Shown: positions 28,223-37,143 of the stretch, one piece after another
Position numbering within the stretch: position 1 is the stretch's first letter
Layout of the letters: each line of letters begins with the position of its first letter
Assembly: GCF_001189235.2 (NCBI RefSeq)
Contig: NZ_LFIP02000003.1
Span: 372,001-436,000 of the forward strand
DNA from: Bradyrhizobium embrapense
GTDB taxonomy: Bacteria; Pseudomonadota; Alphaproteobacteria; Rhizobiales; Xanthobacteraceae
DNA length: 64,000 nt
Reading direction: 5' to 3'
Position numbers and translations under genes: made by a program
Notes under the pieces: generated by a model
Told to the model about the DNA's origin: nothing
Seen by the model: the letters and a program-made list of their open reading frames with translations, nothing else
The model's database searches: none

Positions 28223-29020
28223 CTAGTCCCACCGGGACGACAATCGCCGAATCGCTGGCCTGTCGCCGAAGCGATCGGCGAACGAGCCGGCCTCGTCATC
28301 GGGTACATAGGAGGCGGGCGGTGTACCGGGCGTCGCGCTTTGGGGCAAACCGGGTCCTCGCACGCCTTGCTGCTGCAAGTATTCCTCGAGCATGCCGGCC
28401 AATCCACGGGGCGCGCTCACCTGACCATCCGACGATGCCGGTCGCCAGTCGCCGAAGCGTTCGGCGAACGACGTCCCGCGATCCAGTTGAGACAATCCGA
28501 ACTGATGAAGCGGAGAGGCTGAGATCAGCGGACCGCGGCGGCTTCCGAACGCCAGCGCGTCGTTCGTATCGTTTGGTCCGACCATGGCGCGGCCCGCCGC
28601 CAGTGTCTCGTTCGGGTAATGGATGGCCGTGTCGAACGTGTCCGGATTGTCCGTATGCGGTTCGTCAACATTGAACCCGATGCTCCCGGTGCCCTTGGCG
28701 TTCAGCCTGTCCGGCTTCTCGAGCGGCTTAATGACAGAATAGTGCAAATGGTTCCCTTTCGAGAACTTGCCAGTGCCGCCGACGCGACCGACAATGTCAC
28801 CGGGCCAGACGCGATCGCCCATGCGTACCTGAGGGGGCTCATCCATATGTGCATAGAGTCCGTAGCCGTTCGTCGTCTTCACGATGACCGTGTTTCCGTA
28901 ACCCTCGTTGAAGCCCGAATAAACGACCTCGCCGGGGGTTTGAGCCGGAATTGGGGTTCCATGGGGCGCAGCGTAATCGACGCCAGCGTGGAATTTCTCC
29001 ACGTGCAATACGGGGTGCAT
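28223..29020 (-). CDS. M23-family (LytM-like) peptidoglycan endopeptidase, 5' end disturbed
   Basis: Likely periplasmic zinc endopeptidase or scaffold acting on peptidoglycan cross-links. The metal site is visible as HAGVDYAAPHGTPI (H-x3-D), YGLYAHM and GNHLHYSV (HxH). Family-like sequence (NSDYAPR) continues upstream of the first ATG in this frame, up to a TGA at 29098-29096, without an ATG, GTG or TTG. The only coupled start, ATG 29099, overlapping the previous gene's stop, lies in a different frame and reads MTDRYRPYVPPRPPRPF. The C-terminal third is not peptidase and carries two copies of an SFA[ED]RFGD motif. There is no signal peptide. The coordinates given are the minimum ORF. Confidence 0.75.
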   Translation of the reverse strand: MHPVLHVEKFHAGVDYAAPHGTPIPAQTPGEVVYSGFNEGYGNTVIVKTTNGYGLYAHMDEPPQVRMGDRVWPGDIVGRVGGTGKFSKGNHLHYSVIKPLEKPDRLNAKGTGSIGFNVDEPHTDNPDTFDTAIHYPNETLAAGRAMVGPNDTNDALAFGSRRGPLISASPLHQFGLSQLDRGTSFAERFGDWRPASSDGQVSAPRGLAGMLEEYLQQQGVRGPGLPQSATPGTPPASYVPDDEAGSFADRFGDRPAIRRLSSRWD

Positions 29021-29095
29021 CCGCGGCGCATAATCGGAGTTTCCGCTTGAACGGTCGCGGCGGCCTTGGAGGAACGTAGGGACGATATCGATCAG

Positions 29096-30196
29096 TCATT
29101 TAATCACCTTGGTTAAATCAACGAGCATGCCCTGCCTGCATTTGTAAACGCCGGCGCTGCCCTCTCCGTATACGCATCCCGGTTGATTATCGTCGTTCCA
29201 CGTCAGGATCGACTGCCTTTCGGAAGGGGACACCGCAATTCGAAACGACCAGCGGCCGGTCTTGATCGGAAACACCTGGCGCACGAGAAGTCTGGAATTG
29301 GCGTTTCTGATCTCGGCGGCGTATTCCTTCGAGAGGAGGATCGAGTCGTCGACCCGCACCGGCGGCTTTCCCAGTGGGATGATCGTGCCCACAATTCCTC
29401 GCCCACCGATCGAGATGGACTCAATTCGCGGCCTGGCGAGACACTTTTTTTCAGCGACGCTACACTTGAGAATGGATCCTGGAGGTTGCTCTGTTTCCAT
29501 GAAGAGTGTCACCACTCGTTGATCGTCTTCGAACCAACCGTCCTTGACCCATCCTGCGGGTGATTTCGTCATCGAGGCGATACTCACGCCATTGCGGTCC
29601 AGAATGTCGACGGACGTCGGATAGACGACGACGATCCTCGAGCCATTCGCGCTCCATTTGATCCACTCAGGCCGCTGCGTCTGGCCTACCGTCCGCTTGT
29701 CCTTGACTTGAACAACCCTCAGCTCGGGTGCCTGCGGCTTTAGTTCGAGCGGACCGGAGCTCGCGACGCTCTTAAAATCCGGCGAGAACGCTATCGCGCG
29801 ATCATACGACGCAATCCATTGACTGCCGCCGCTTGCAATATCAACCATGAACACATGCTGTCCATGGATGTTGATCAACTGCCGGCCGTCGCTGCTACAT
29901 TGGTATGGATTACCGGGCGAAATCGCTACTGCCGCGATCTTGTTGCCGGCCTCATAGGCATTCACCGCTCCGTTTTCGTCGAGAAGGTATCGGTCATGCT
30001 GGCCGCACCAGCCATAGAAACGCGCCGTCGGCAATGCGGTGTGAGGCAGTGATTCAAATGTAGGAACGGGTGTGGGGCGCGGCGACTGACCGCTCTCTTG
30101 GGCAATCGCAGGACCGGCTGAAGCCGGCGGCACAAACAATATTGCGCAAACGAAGAGAAACACAGCGCGCAGCGCTTGAGGAAACGAACCGAGCAT
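29096..30196 (-). CDS. Exported hypothetical protein, beta-propeller-like
   Basis: I place the start at ATG 30196 because it gives a clear signal peptide (MLGSFPQALRAVFLFVCAI then LFVPPASA, cleavage after ASA). Longer starts at 30247 and 30427 are open but lack a good ribosome site. The 366-residue product has recurring short blocks resembling propeller blades (AIAFSPDFKSVASSG, EWIKWSANGSRIVVVYPT, GWVKDGWFEDDQRVVTLF, FRIAVSPSERQSILTWN) and several cysteine pairs (WCGQH, YQCSSDG, LKCSVAEKKCL, CVYGE--YKC). I know no named family. It ends at TGA 29098-29096, where the M23 gene's ATG overlaps as ATGA, so the two are probably a coupled periplasmic pair. Confidence 0.65.
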   Translation of the reverse strand: MLGSFPQALRAVFLFVCAILFVPPASAGPAIAQESGQSPRPTPVPTFESLPHTALPTARFYGWCGQHDRYLLDENGAVNAYEAGNKIAAVAISPGNPYQCSSDGRQLINIHGQHVFMVDIASGGSQWIASYDRAIAFSPDFKSVASSGPLELKPQAPELRVVQVKDKRTVGQTQRPEWIKWSANGSRIVVVYPTSVDILDRNGVSIASMTKSPAGWVKDGWFEDDQRVVTLFMETEQPPGSILKCSVAEKKCLARPRIESISIGGRGIVGTIIPLGKPPVRVDDSILLSKEYAAEIRNANSRLLVRQVFPIKTGRWSFRIAVSPSERQSILTWNDDNQPGCVYGEGSAGVYKCRQGMLVDLTKVIK

Positions 30197-30481
30197 TGAC
30201 AGCAGCACCAACGAAAAGGAGATAATGTTGGAACAAATAGAGAACATTGTCAAGTGCTCGCCGGGAGATTGTACGCGCGCGCTGAGCGCAACGCATGTTC
30301 GGCTTGCCTTCGTTTGCGCCGTGACGCTCACGCGCCGTGAGAAAACGAGGCGCATGTCCCGCGCGGACTCCGGACTTGCGATGATCAAGCTGTGTCGGCG
30401 AGAGCGGCCGGATTCCGAGCGCTTCACTCCAGTCGAGCGATGTATCGCCGCCTGCGTGATCAGCAGCGGGCCGGCACTTTG

Positions 30482-31069
30482 CTAGCGGTCCGCCGTCAGC
30501 AGTCGGCCGATCTGGGCGTCGACGATGGTGGCGAACAACTCGGGATCGCCGAACGCCCGGGCCGAGAGCATCGCGCCGTGAACCGAGGCCATCAGCATCT
30601 GCGCTTCCTCGTCCGGCCGCTTGTCCAGGCGAAACAGATGTTGCTCCGCTCCGGCCTGCAGCACCGTCGCAAGCCATCGCGCGAGACCTTGAAAGTAGCC
30701 GCGGACGCGCGAGGCGACCTCGTCCGGCAGCATCGGCATCTCGCCGGCAAGCATCGCGCAGAGACAGAAGGGCAGCGACGCATCCCGAATGCAGGCCTGC
30801 CAGAAGTTCAGGTAGGCCTGGAGTTGTTCGACCGGGCTCGAGAACTGCTCTTGCAGGGAGTTCAGGCCAAGCTCTGTCTGCTGCCGGTAGCGGTCGACCA
30901 GCGCCGAAACCAGCTCGGCCTTGGTCGGGAAGTGATGGTGGATGCTCGCCTTCCTGATGCCGACCGCATCCGAAATGTCGGCGTAGCTGAACCCGTTATA
31001 GCCTCCCGTGACGACGAGAGACTGCGCGACATCGAGAATTCGGTCTGAAGTCGAGATCATTGAGCTCAT
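30482..31069 (-). CDS. TetR/AcrR-family repressor
   Basis: A 195-residue regulator with the N-terminal TetR helix-turn-helix YADISDAVGIRKASIHHHFPTKAELVSALV at about 28-58 and a ligand domain of the YxaF/LmrA-like type (LNFWQACIRDASLPFCLCAMLAGE). It is transcribed divergently from the DUF308 membrane gene. Two inverted repeats of identical geometry lie between the genes, one 10 bp from this start. It most likely represses itself and the membrane gene; its inducer is unknown. Confidence 0.92.
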   Translation of the reverse strand: MSSMISTSDRILDVAQSLVVTGGYNGFSYADISDAVGIRKASIHHHFPTKAELVSALVDRYRQQTELGLNSLQEQFSSPVEQLQAYLNFWQACIRDASLPFCLCAMLAGEMPMLPDEVASRVRGYFQGLARWLATVLQAGAEQHLFRLDKRPDEEAQMLMASVHGAMLSARAFGDPELFATIVDAQIGRLLTADR

Positions 31070-31078
31070 GGCAGCGCC

Positions 31079-31094
31079 TACCTTCCGATAGGTA
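31079..31094. promoter_or_regulatory. Putative TetR operator 1 (TACCT-N6-AGGTA)
   Basis: TACCTTCCGATAGGTA is a 5-6-5 inverted repeat located just upstream of the repressor start codon. It has the same arms and spacing as the site at 31170-31187. Confidence 0.7.
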
Positions 31095-31169
31095 AGTTGT
31101 CAAGGCCGGGCGGTGCTCCCGTTCGACACAAGAAGGTGTCTCGCCGCCGGGTTGACCCGAACTGTCGGT

Positions 31170-31187
31170 CTACCTACTAGAAGGTAG
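31170..31187. promoter_or_regulatory. Putative TetR operator 2 (C-TACCT-N6-AGGTA-G)
   Basis: CTACCTACTAGAAGGTAG is the same 5-6-5 inverted repeat as operator 1, extended by one pair. A possible promoter, TTGACC (31152-31157) and TACTAG (31175-31180) with 17-bp spacing, would have its -10 inside this operator. That would explain repression of the downstream membrane gene. Confidence 0.7.
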
Positions 31188-31210
31188 CTATAACATACAG
31201 GAGTCAATCA

Positions 31211-31768
31211 ATGCAAAGCCGACTTCAAGCCCCATCCAGCTGGCTGCAATCCTACTATTTCGGGCGCGCGATCTTCTCGATCGCCTGGGTTGCCGCTGCC
31301 GTTCTTTTCAGCGGGCAAGCGGGCCCCACCGCGTTCCTGCTCGTGATCTACCCGGCCTGGGACGCTACCGCCAATCTGGCTGACGCCCGGGTCAATGGCG
31401 GGCTGATAGCCAATCCGTCACAAGCATTGAATGTGGTGGTCAGCACAATTACGGCGATCGCCGTGATCGTGGCGCTCAGCCACAGCAGCTATGCCGTTCT
31501 GGCAGTGTTCGGGGTTTGGGCGATACTCGCGGGTGTGCTGCAATTGTCCACCGGCGTCGGGCGCTGGCGTCATGTTGGCGCGCAATGGGCGATGATCCTG
31601 AGCGGAGCGCAGTCGGCCTTGGCCGGCGGCTACATGATCAGCCGGTCGATCGGCACCGTGGCGCCGACAATTCTGGACGTCGCGCCCTATGCGGGATTCG
31701 GCGCGTTCTATTTCCTGCTCTCTGCAATCTGGCTCGTCGCCAAAGGCTATCGCAGCGTACGTGCGTGA
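31211..31768 (+). CDS. DUF308-like membrane protein
   Basis: A 185-residue polytopic membrane protein with about six hydrophobic segments (for example IFSIAWVAAAVLFSG, AFLLVIYPAWDATANLADA, LNVVVSTITAIAVIVAL, YAVLAVFGVWAILAGVLQL, ALAGGYMI, FGAFYFLLSAIWLVAKGY). The repeated GxWAIxxGxxQL-like segment is characteristic of the HdeD/DUF308 group. The ribosome site is ACAGGAG, 9-10 bases before ATG 31211. It lies under a divergent TetR regulator with matching operators, so expression is probably inducible. The function of the group is unclear (membrane stress association for HdeD). Confidence 0.8.
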   Translation: MQSRLQAPSSWLQSYYFGRAIFSIAWVAAAVLFSGQAGPTAFLLVIYPAWDATANLADARVNGGLIANPSQALNVVVSTITAIAVIVALSHSSYAVLAVFGVWAILAGVLQLSTGVGRWRHVGAQWAMILSGAQSALAGGYMISRSIGTVAPTILDVAPYAGFGAFYFLLSAIWLVAKGYRSVRA

Positions 31769-31775
31769 ACGCTCC

Positions 31776-31797
31776 CTGGCGCGTCGGGCAGCGCCAG
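31776..31797. terminator. Stem-loop between convergent genes
   Basis: CTGGCGC (31776-31782) pairs with GCGCCAG (31791-31797) around an 8-base loop, in the 48-bp space between the converging DUF308 and hydrolase genes. There is no clear U-tract on either side, so termination is only plausible. Confidence 0.4.
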
Positions 31798-31816
31798 TTC
31801 GGCGTCAACGCGCCAG

Positions 31817-32665
31817 CTATTTCTTCTCCGGCGGTGCCGTCGTCGCGGAGGCGGGTGTCGAAGCGGCGAGCAGCGGCATCGTCGGCGAGGTCTCACCGGC
31901 GTCCTCGTCGAGGAATTGCTCGACGCCGGCCTGGATCGACGATTTCGCCCTGTCGGGGCCGCGGTCGCTGAGGTCGTTGTGGTGGAATTCGGTCCTGACC
32001 ACCTTGATGCCGAGTCTCGCGCAGGTCTCGTCGTCGGGCACGACGCCGGGATCGGCCTTGAACACCGGGTCCCGGGAGCGGAACGACAGGATCTTGATCT
32101 TGCTGTCGGTGATGAAGGGGACGCGCAGATTGTCCAGCGTCACGACCTTCTTGACGAGGTCAGGATGTTGCTTGGCGAAGAACATCGAGATGTCGCCGCC
32201 GTTGGAGTGACCGATCAGCGTCAGCTGGCGATAGTTTGCGTTCGGATAGCGCTTCTTCAGCTCGTCGATCGCATACATGATGTTGAAGACGCCGCGATTA
32301 TATTGCATGCGGCGGCCGACATATTCCTCGCCGACCTTGGTCACCATCGGCGCATCGCTGTCGAGGTCGTGCTGGACGCTGACCACGAGATAGCCGCGTG
32401 ATGCGAACACATTGGTGAGGAACGAGTACTCGGTGTTCCTGACGGTGTTGCCGTGGCTCAGGATCGCGACCGGCAACTCGATCATCTCGGCCATCGCCTG
32501 CATTTCCCGGTCGCGCCGGACCGCGACCTCGACCGTGACGTTGCGATCGTCACGCAGAACGTCGTGGAACGTCAGCGTCGTGTGACGGATGGCCCATCTG
32601 TCCGTCGTGAAATAGCCGGCCATCGCCACGATGCACAGGCAAAGGACAATGATGCCCCGTTTCAT
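31817..32665 (-). CDS. Exported alpha/beta hydrolase
   Basis: A 282-residue alpha/beta-hydrolase-fold protein with an N-terminal hydrophobic signal or anchor (IIVLCLCIVAMAGYFT). Motifs are the oxyanion strand VAILSHGNT, the nucleophile elbow LIGHSNGG with S154, and late acid/His candidates DNLRVPFI and EFHHNDLSD. The C-terminal tail (STPASATTAPPEKK) is low-complexity. The substrate is unknown; the family includes esterases and PET-hydrolase-like dienelactone hydrolases. It is a single gene, convergent with the DUF308 gene. Confidence 0.85.
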   Translation of the reverse strand: MKRGIIVLCLCIVAMAGYFTTDRWAIRHTTLTFHDVLRDDRNVTVEVAVRRDREMQAMAEMIELPVAILSHGNTVRNTEYSFLTNVFASRGYLVVSVQHDLDSDAPMVTKVGEEYVGRRMQYNRGVFNIMYAIDELKKRYPNANYRQLTLIGHSNGGDISMFFAKQHPDLVKKVVTLDNLRVPFITDSKIKILSFRSRDPVFKADPGVVPDDETCARLGIKVVRTEFHHNDLSDRGPDRAKSSIQAGVEQFLDEDAGETSPTMPLLAASTPASATTAPPEKK

Positions 32666-32863
32666 GTCGACCTCTGATATTGCCTACGCGACCCGCGCTT
32701 CTCGCCCTGGCTTCATGGGCATTCCGCGTGAATCGGCCTCCAGGGGCTAGGCGGGCGCTCTTGCCGCCGAATATCGAGCTAATTTTACAATCGGATGACA
32801 GTGCGGCGACCGGCTACGGCGCACGACGACGCCGGCCCTTTGCGACGGTCACAAGCGGGTGAG

Positions 32864-32890
32864 GGGAGCGCGAACTGACGGCGCGCTCCC
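32864..32890. other. Stem-loop downstream of L,D-transpeptidase gene
   Basis: GGGAGCGCG (32864-32872) pairs perfectly with CGCGCTCCC (32882-32890) around a 9-base loop, 31 bp beyond the stop of the minus-strand L,D-transpeptidase gene. It has no U-tract. It may help 3'-end stability or Rho-dependent termination. The rest of 32666-32863 shows no gene. Confidence 0.45.
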
Positions 32891-32921
32891 TGCGGCGCCG
32901 TCAGCGGATCAGGAGAGCTAC

Positions 32922-33713
32922 TCAGTCCTGATAGTTGTTGCCGTAGAAGCCGCGCTGCTGCTGGTAGTACGACCGCGGCTGATAGTAGCCTTGCGGCGCC
33001 GCCGCGTAGCCCGGGTTGGCGTAGTATTGCTGCTGGCCATAGGCCTGCGCGTCGTAGCCGCGGCGGCTTGACGGCGGCGCCGGGTAGCGCTGCGCAGTCG
33101 AGCTACCGTCCGCCGGATAGATGTAGCCGTCATCGGCGCGGGCCTGCGCCGGATATTCGCGCGGCTGCGGTGTCAGGACGACCGGGTCGCCGGCGGCGGC
33201 GGTGCCATACTGCTCGGCTTGCTGCGGCGCGCGGCGGGCGACGGCGGTGCCGTTGCGCCCGCGCGGATTGCGTGCCAGCGCGACTTGTGCGGAGCCGGTG
33301 AGCGTCACCGTGGTGTTGAGCACGCCTTCCTTCTGGACCAGGGCGTAGAGCGTCGATGCGTTGTCGCGCGACAGCCGCACGCAGCCATGCGAGGCCGGTG
33401 TGCCGAGGCGGCCGACCGAGTCGGTGCCGTGGATCGCGTGCCCGATCTTGGTGAAGAAGATCGAGTGCGGCATCGGCGCGTCATCGAATTCCTTGGAGTA
33501 GTGATCCTCTTCCATGCGGAAGGCGCGGAAGGTGCCGTTCGGGGTTTCGCGGGAGGGGATGCCGGTTGAGACCGGCCAGTGATAGCGCGCGACGCCGTCG
33601 ACCGCGACCGTCATCTGCTGGTTGTCCTTGTCGATGGTGATGTCGACCTTGGCCTGCGCGGCGCTGGCGGTGAAAAGCATCACGGACGTGAACGCAATGA
33701 GGAACGAACGCAT
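32922..33713 (-). CDS. L,D-transpeptidase (YkuD family) with Tyr/Gln-rich tail
   Basis: Periplasmic enzyme that forms 3-3 cross-links or attaches proteins to peptidoglycan. From ATG 33713 (MRSFLIAFTSVMLFTASAAQA) there is a clean signal peptide; the ORF opens at 33767 but those 18 residues precede the signal. The YkuD domain (about 23-165) has H95 in IHGTDSVGRLGTPASHGC and the catalytic H109-G-C111 followed by VRLS. The last 100 residues are low-complexity, rich in Tyr, Gln, Pro and Ala (YGQQQYYANPGYAAAPQGYY). The protein is 263 residues long and transcribed alone. Confidence 0.92.
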   Translation of the reverse strand: MRSFLIAFTSVMLFTASAAQAKVDITIDKDNQQMTVAVDGVARYHWPVSTGIPSRETPNGTFRAFRMEEDHYSKEFDDAPMPHSIFFTKIGHAIHGTDSVGRLGTPASHGCVRLSRDNASTLYALVQKEGVLNTTVTLTGSAQVALARNPRGRNGTAVARRAPQQAEQYGTAAAGDPVVLTPQPREYPAQARADDGYIYPADGSSTAQRYPAPPSSRRGYDAQAYGQQQYYANPGYAAAPQGYYQPRSYYQQQRGFYGNNYQD

Positions 33714-34001
33714 TCTATTACCCTTGGCCTCCAGGCCTGCAAAGCCGTGGCTCTCCGTCCCCGGCAACCAATATGCCCGGAATCCGAACTTGGTTCCAGT
33801 GGCGGACCTCGCGCATCGTTAATCCCGCCCGCGGCGCAAACAAGGCCGAAGCCGGGCCCTCCTGTCACGGCGGACTGACATTTTCGCGAGCAGGCCGCGA
33901 CTACTGCCCTGGTCGGTCACCGAGACGCAACCATTTGGCCGCATGCGCGTTTCACAATCCCGCCCCGGCGGCGCATTCGCGCCGCGCATCAAGGAACCAA
34001 G

Positions 34002-34331
34002 ATGAACAACACCAAGGTCAAGACCGCGGCCGTCGTCCCAGCCGGCCTCTCCGCGCGGCTCCCGCTTGCGGCCGCAGCCCTCGCTTTGGCGCTGGTGACT
34101 GTCCCCCATGCCGGCCATGCACAGGGCATCGTCCGCGGGGCGCATGAAGGCGCCTATGAGGGCAACAGGGTCGCAGGTCCAGTGGGCGGTGTGGTTGGCG
34201 GAGCCGTCGGTGCCGGCGTCGGCGGCGCCATGGGCGCGGTCAAGGGCGTGTTCGGTATCCCGGATCGCGGCTACCGCCGCGGTCATCGCTGCCGCGGCTA
34301 TTACCGCCACGGCCATTTCCATTGCTATTGA
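34002..34331 (+). CDS. Small exported glycine-zipper protein with His-rich C-terminus
   Basis: A 109-residue protein. The N-terminal region has a hydrophobic signal core (LPLAAAALALALVTVPHAGHAQG) with probable cleavage after HAQ. A glycine-zipper stretch, GPVGGVVGGAVGAGVGGAMG, follows, like those of outer-membrane or toxin-like 17-kDa-type proteins. The tail RGYRRGHRCRGYYRHGHFHCY is rich in Arg, His and Tyr with two Cys. AAGGAACCAAG before ATG 34002 is a good ribosome site. It stands alone between the L,D-transpeptidase (divergent) and the ABC operon (convergent). Function is not known; a cell-envelope role is inferred from the signal and the glycine zipper. Confidence 0.75.
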   Translation: MNNTKVKTAAVVPAGLSARLPLAAAALALALVTVPHAGHAQGIVRGAHEGAYEGNRVAGPVGGVVGGAVGAGVGGAMGAVKGVFGIPDRGYRRGHRCRGYYRHGHFHCY

Positions 34332-34344
34332 TTGGGGAAGAACC

Positions 34345-34433
34345 GTAGCCCGGATGGAGCGCAGCGAAATCCGGCGGCCGGTCTCGCCAGATTGCGAGGC
34401 TGTCCGGATTACGCTGCGCTTCATCCGGGCTAC
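34345..34433. repeat. Dispersed palindromic repeat (GTAGCCCGGATG family)
   Basis: The left arm GTAGCCCGGATGGAGCGCAG with GAAATCCGG and the right arm CCGGATTACGCTGCGCTTCA with TCCGGGCTAC are approximate reverse complements, enclosing about 30 bp. The element starts 13 bp after the glycine-zipper gene and ends 19 bp before the converging ABC permease stop. Position suggests a bidirectional 3'-end structure. Confidence 0.8.
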
Positions 34434-34452
34434 GAGACCTTCTGAAGCTTGG

Positions 34453-35210
34453 TCAGTTCTTCAGCCGGTAGCCGGTCCGGAATATCCATGCCACGATCAC
34501 CATGCAGGCCATCAGGAAGCCCGCGGTCATGCCGAGGCTGAGCCCGACGCTGACATCGGCGATCTCATAGAAGCTCCAGCGGAAGCCGGAGATCAGATAG
34601 ACCACCGGATTGAACAGCGTGAGGGTGCGCCAGCCCGACGGCAGCATGTTCACCGAATAGAAGCTGCCGCCGAGGAAGGTGAGCGGCGTCACCACCAGCA
34701 TCGGGATCATCTGCAGCTTCTCGAAGCCGTCAGCCCAGATGCCGATGATGAAGCCGAACAGGCTGAAGGTGACCGCCGTCAGCACCAGGAAGGTCAGCAT
34801 CCACACCGGATGCTGGATATGCAGAGGTACGAAAAGTCCGGCGGTGGCCAGGATGATCAGGCCGAGAATGATCGACTTGGTGGCGGCCGCGCCGACGTAA
34901 CCGATGACGATCTCGAAATAGGAGATCGGCGCCGACAGGATCTCGTAGATCGTGCCGGCGAATTTCGGGAAGTAGATTCCGAACGAGGCGTTCGAGATGC
35001 TCTGGGTGAGCACCGACAGCATCACGAGCCCCGGCACGATGAAAGTGCCGTAGCTGACGCCCTCGACCTCAGTGATGCGCGAGCCGATCGCAGCGCCGAA
35101 CACCACGAAATACAGCGAGGTCGAGACCACGGGCGAGACGATGCTCTGCAGCAGCGTGCGCCAGGTGCGCGCCATTTCGAACAGATAGATCGCCCGGATT
35201 GCGCGGTAGT

Positions 35211-35214
<4 letters not shown>
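34453..35214 (-). CDS. ABC-2 type exporter permease
   Basis: A 253-residue permease with six hydrophobic segments and the ABC-2 layout: cytoplasmic start [39 protein letters not shown], the amphipathic region [21 protein letters not shown], and the late conserved [37 protein letters not shown]. This pattern matches the NodJ/DrrB branch, which includes polysaccharide and drug exporters. Its start overlaps the ATPase stop by 4 bp (ATGA), so the two are translationally coupled. The exported substrate is unknown. Confidence 0.92.
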
Positions 35215-36134
<920 letters not shown>

Positions 36135-36450
36135 GGAGGATCGGCAGCGTGAGGGAAGGGCGCGCGCGGATTGGGGCCCGGGCGGGGCGTGATGCGGGTT
36201 CAGCCCAGATAAGAACGCATATTCCGTTCTGCAATCACCCGTCGGGGCAGAAATTTATTCCGCAGCGCGCCTTAGGGGCGCCCGGACAAAATATCGAAAA
36301 CAACCCCATGCAAAGGAGCCGGCGGCTGGCGGCGGACATTGCAGCTTGACCAGTCGGGAGTTGCCCCTCGTCCCGGGGACGTCGCGTATGGGCGGGAGGG
36401 GACGCAGTTCCGACTCCCCGCTATTCAATCCAATTAGTGCCTCTTGCGGA
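36135..36450. other. Intergenic region upstream of ABC exporter; possible operator
   Basis: 316 bp without a supportable gene, between the ABC ATPase start and the 3' end of the OmpA-like gene. AGAACG (36212-36217) and CGTTCT (36225-36230) form a 6-7-6 inverted repeat about 78 bp upstream of the ATPase start, a possible regulator site. I see no tRNA, small-RNA terminator or ORF with good GC3 in the remainder. Confidence 0.35.
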
Positions 36451-37143
36451 TCAATGCCGCTTCGCCGGTTTCGCCGGCTTCTTGGCGGCCGCCGCCGGGG
36501 CCGGGTGCGCGACCGGCGCGGCGTCGGCGAGCTTGCCGACCAGCATGATCTGCACTTGGTTGTTGACCGGCGCGTTGGGTTTGGCCGGGTCGAGCAATTG
36601 CTCTTCGCCTAGCCCGACCGACTGCAGGCGCTTCGGCGCGATCTCGAAGGTGTTGACCAGGATGTCGCGGATCGCGTCGGCACGCCGCTGGCTCAGCAGC
36701 ACGTTGTTGTCGCGGCGCCCGCCCGATTCGATATGACCGACGATCAGGAAGGTGTAGGGCAGCAGGGTGGAATGCGTCAGCGCGTCGGCGATGCGTCCGA
36801 CGGTTACGTAGGAGTCCGGCAGCACGATCGGCGTATCGACGTCGAACCGGATATCGGCGTTGAACGTCGGCAGCTTGGTCAGGTCGGGGGCGATCGGCGG
36901 CCGACTTGAGGGCGGCGGCTCGTTCCTCGATCGCGACCGCGATCGTTCGAGCGCCTGCTGGCGCAGCGCCGGCACATCGATCTCGGCGTCGGTCTCGAAA
37001 TGATCCAGCTTGGCGATAACGTCGTCGCGCGTGACGGCGGTCTGCGCATGCGTCGGGCCGAGCGGCGTCGCCAGCAAGACCAGCATGCCGAGCACGCCCA
37101 AGAGATCAGGATCGCGCAAGCCTCGCGTCGTCAGGCGCATCAT
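36451..37143 (-). CDS. OmpA-like (C-terminal peptidoglycan-binding) exported protein
   Basis: A 230-residue exported protein. ATG 37143 overlaps the previous stop (TGATG); an in-frame reading upstream to 37566 is an artefact of high GC. The signal peptide MMRLTTRGLRDPDLLGVLG then MLVLLATPLGPTHAQ is followed by a short Arg/Pro-rich linker (RSRSRNEPPPSSRPP). The OmpA domain has FNADIRFDVDTPIVLPDSYVTVGRIADAL, IVGHIESGGRRDNNVLLSQRRADAIRDIL and RLQSVGLGEEQLLDP. Where OmpA usually has GHTD, this has GHIES, so peptidoglycan binding may be altered. The tail AAAAKKPAKPAKRH is Lys/Ala/Pro-rich. Confidence 0.85.
   Translation of the reverse strand: MMRLTTRGLRDPDLLGVLGMLVLLATPLGPTHAQTAVTRDDVIAKLDHFETDAEIDVPALRQQALERSRSRSRNEPPPSSRPPIAPDLTKLPTFNADIRFDVDTPIVLPDSYVTVGRIADALTHSTLLPYTFLIVGHIESGGRRDNNVLLSQRRADAIRDILVNTFEIAPKRLQSVGLGEEQLLDPAKPNAPVNNQVQIMLVGKLADAAPVAHPAPAAAAKKPAKPAKRH

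Noticed and set aside
36212..36230. LexA box upstream of the ABC exporter
   Set aside because: The alphaproteobacterial LexA site is a direct repeat GTTC-N7-GTTC; here the arms are inverted (GAAC...GTTC) with other spacing.
36135..36450. Possible tRNA or small RNA gene (CGCAGTTCCGACTCCCCGC looks like a T-arm)
   Set aside because: No matching acceptor, D or anticodon arms could be folded around it.
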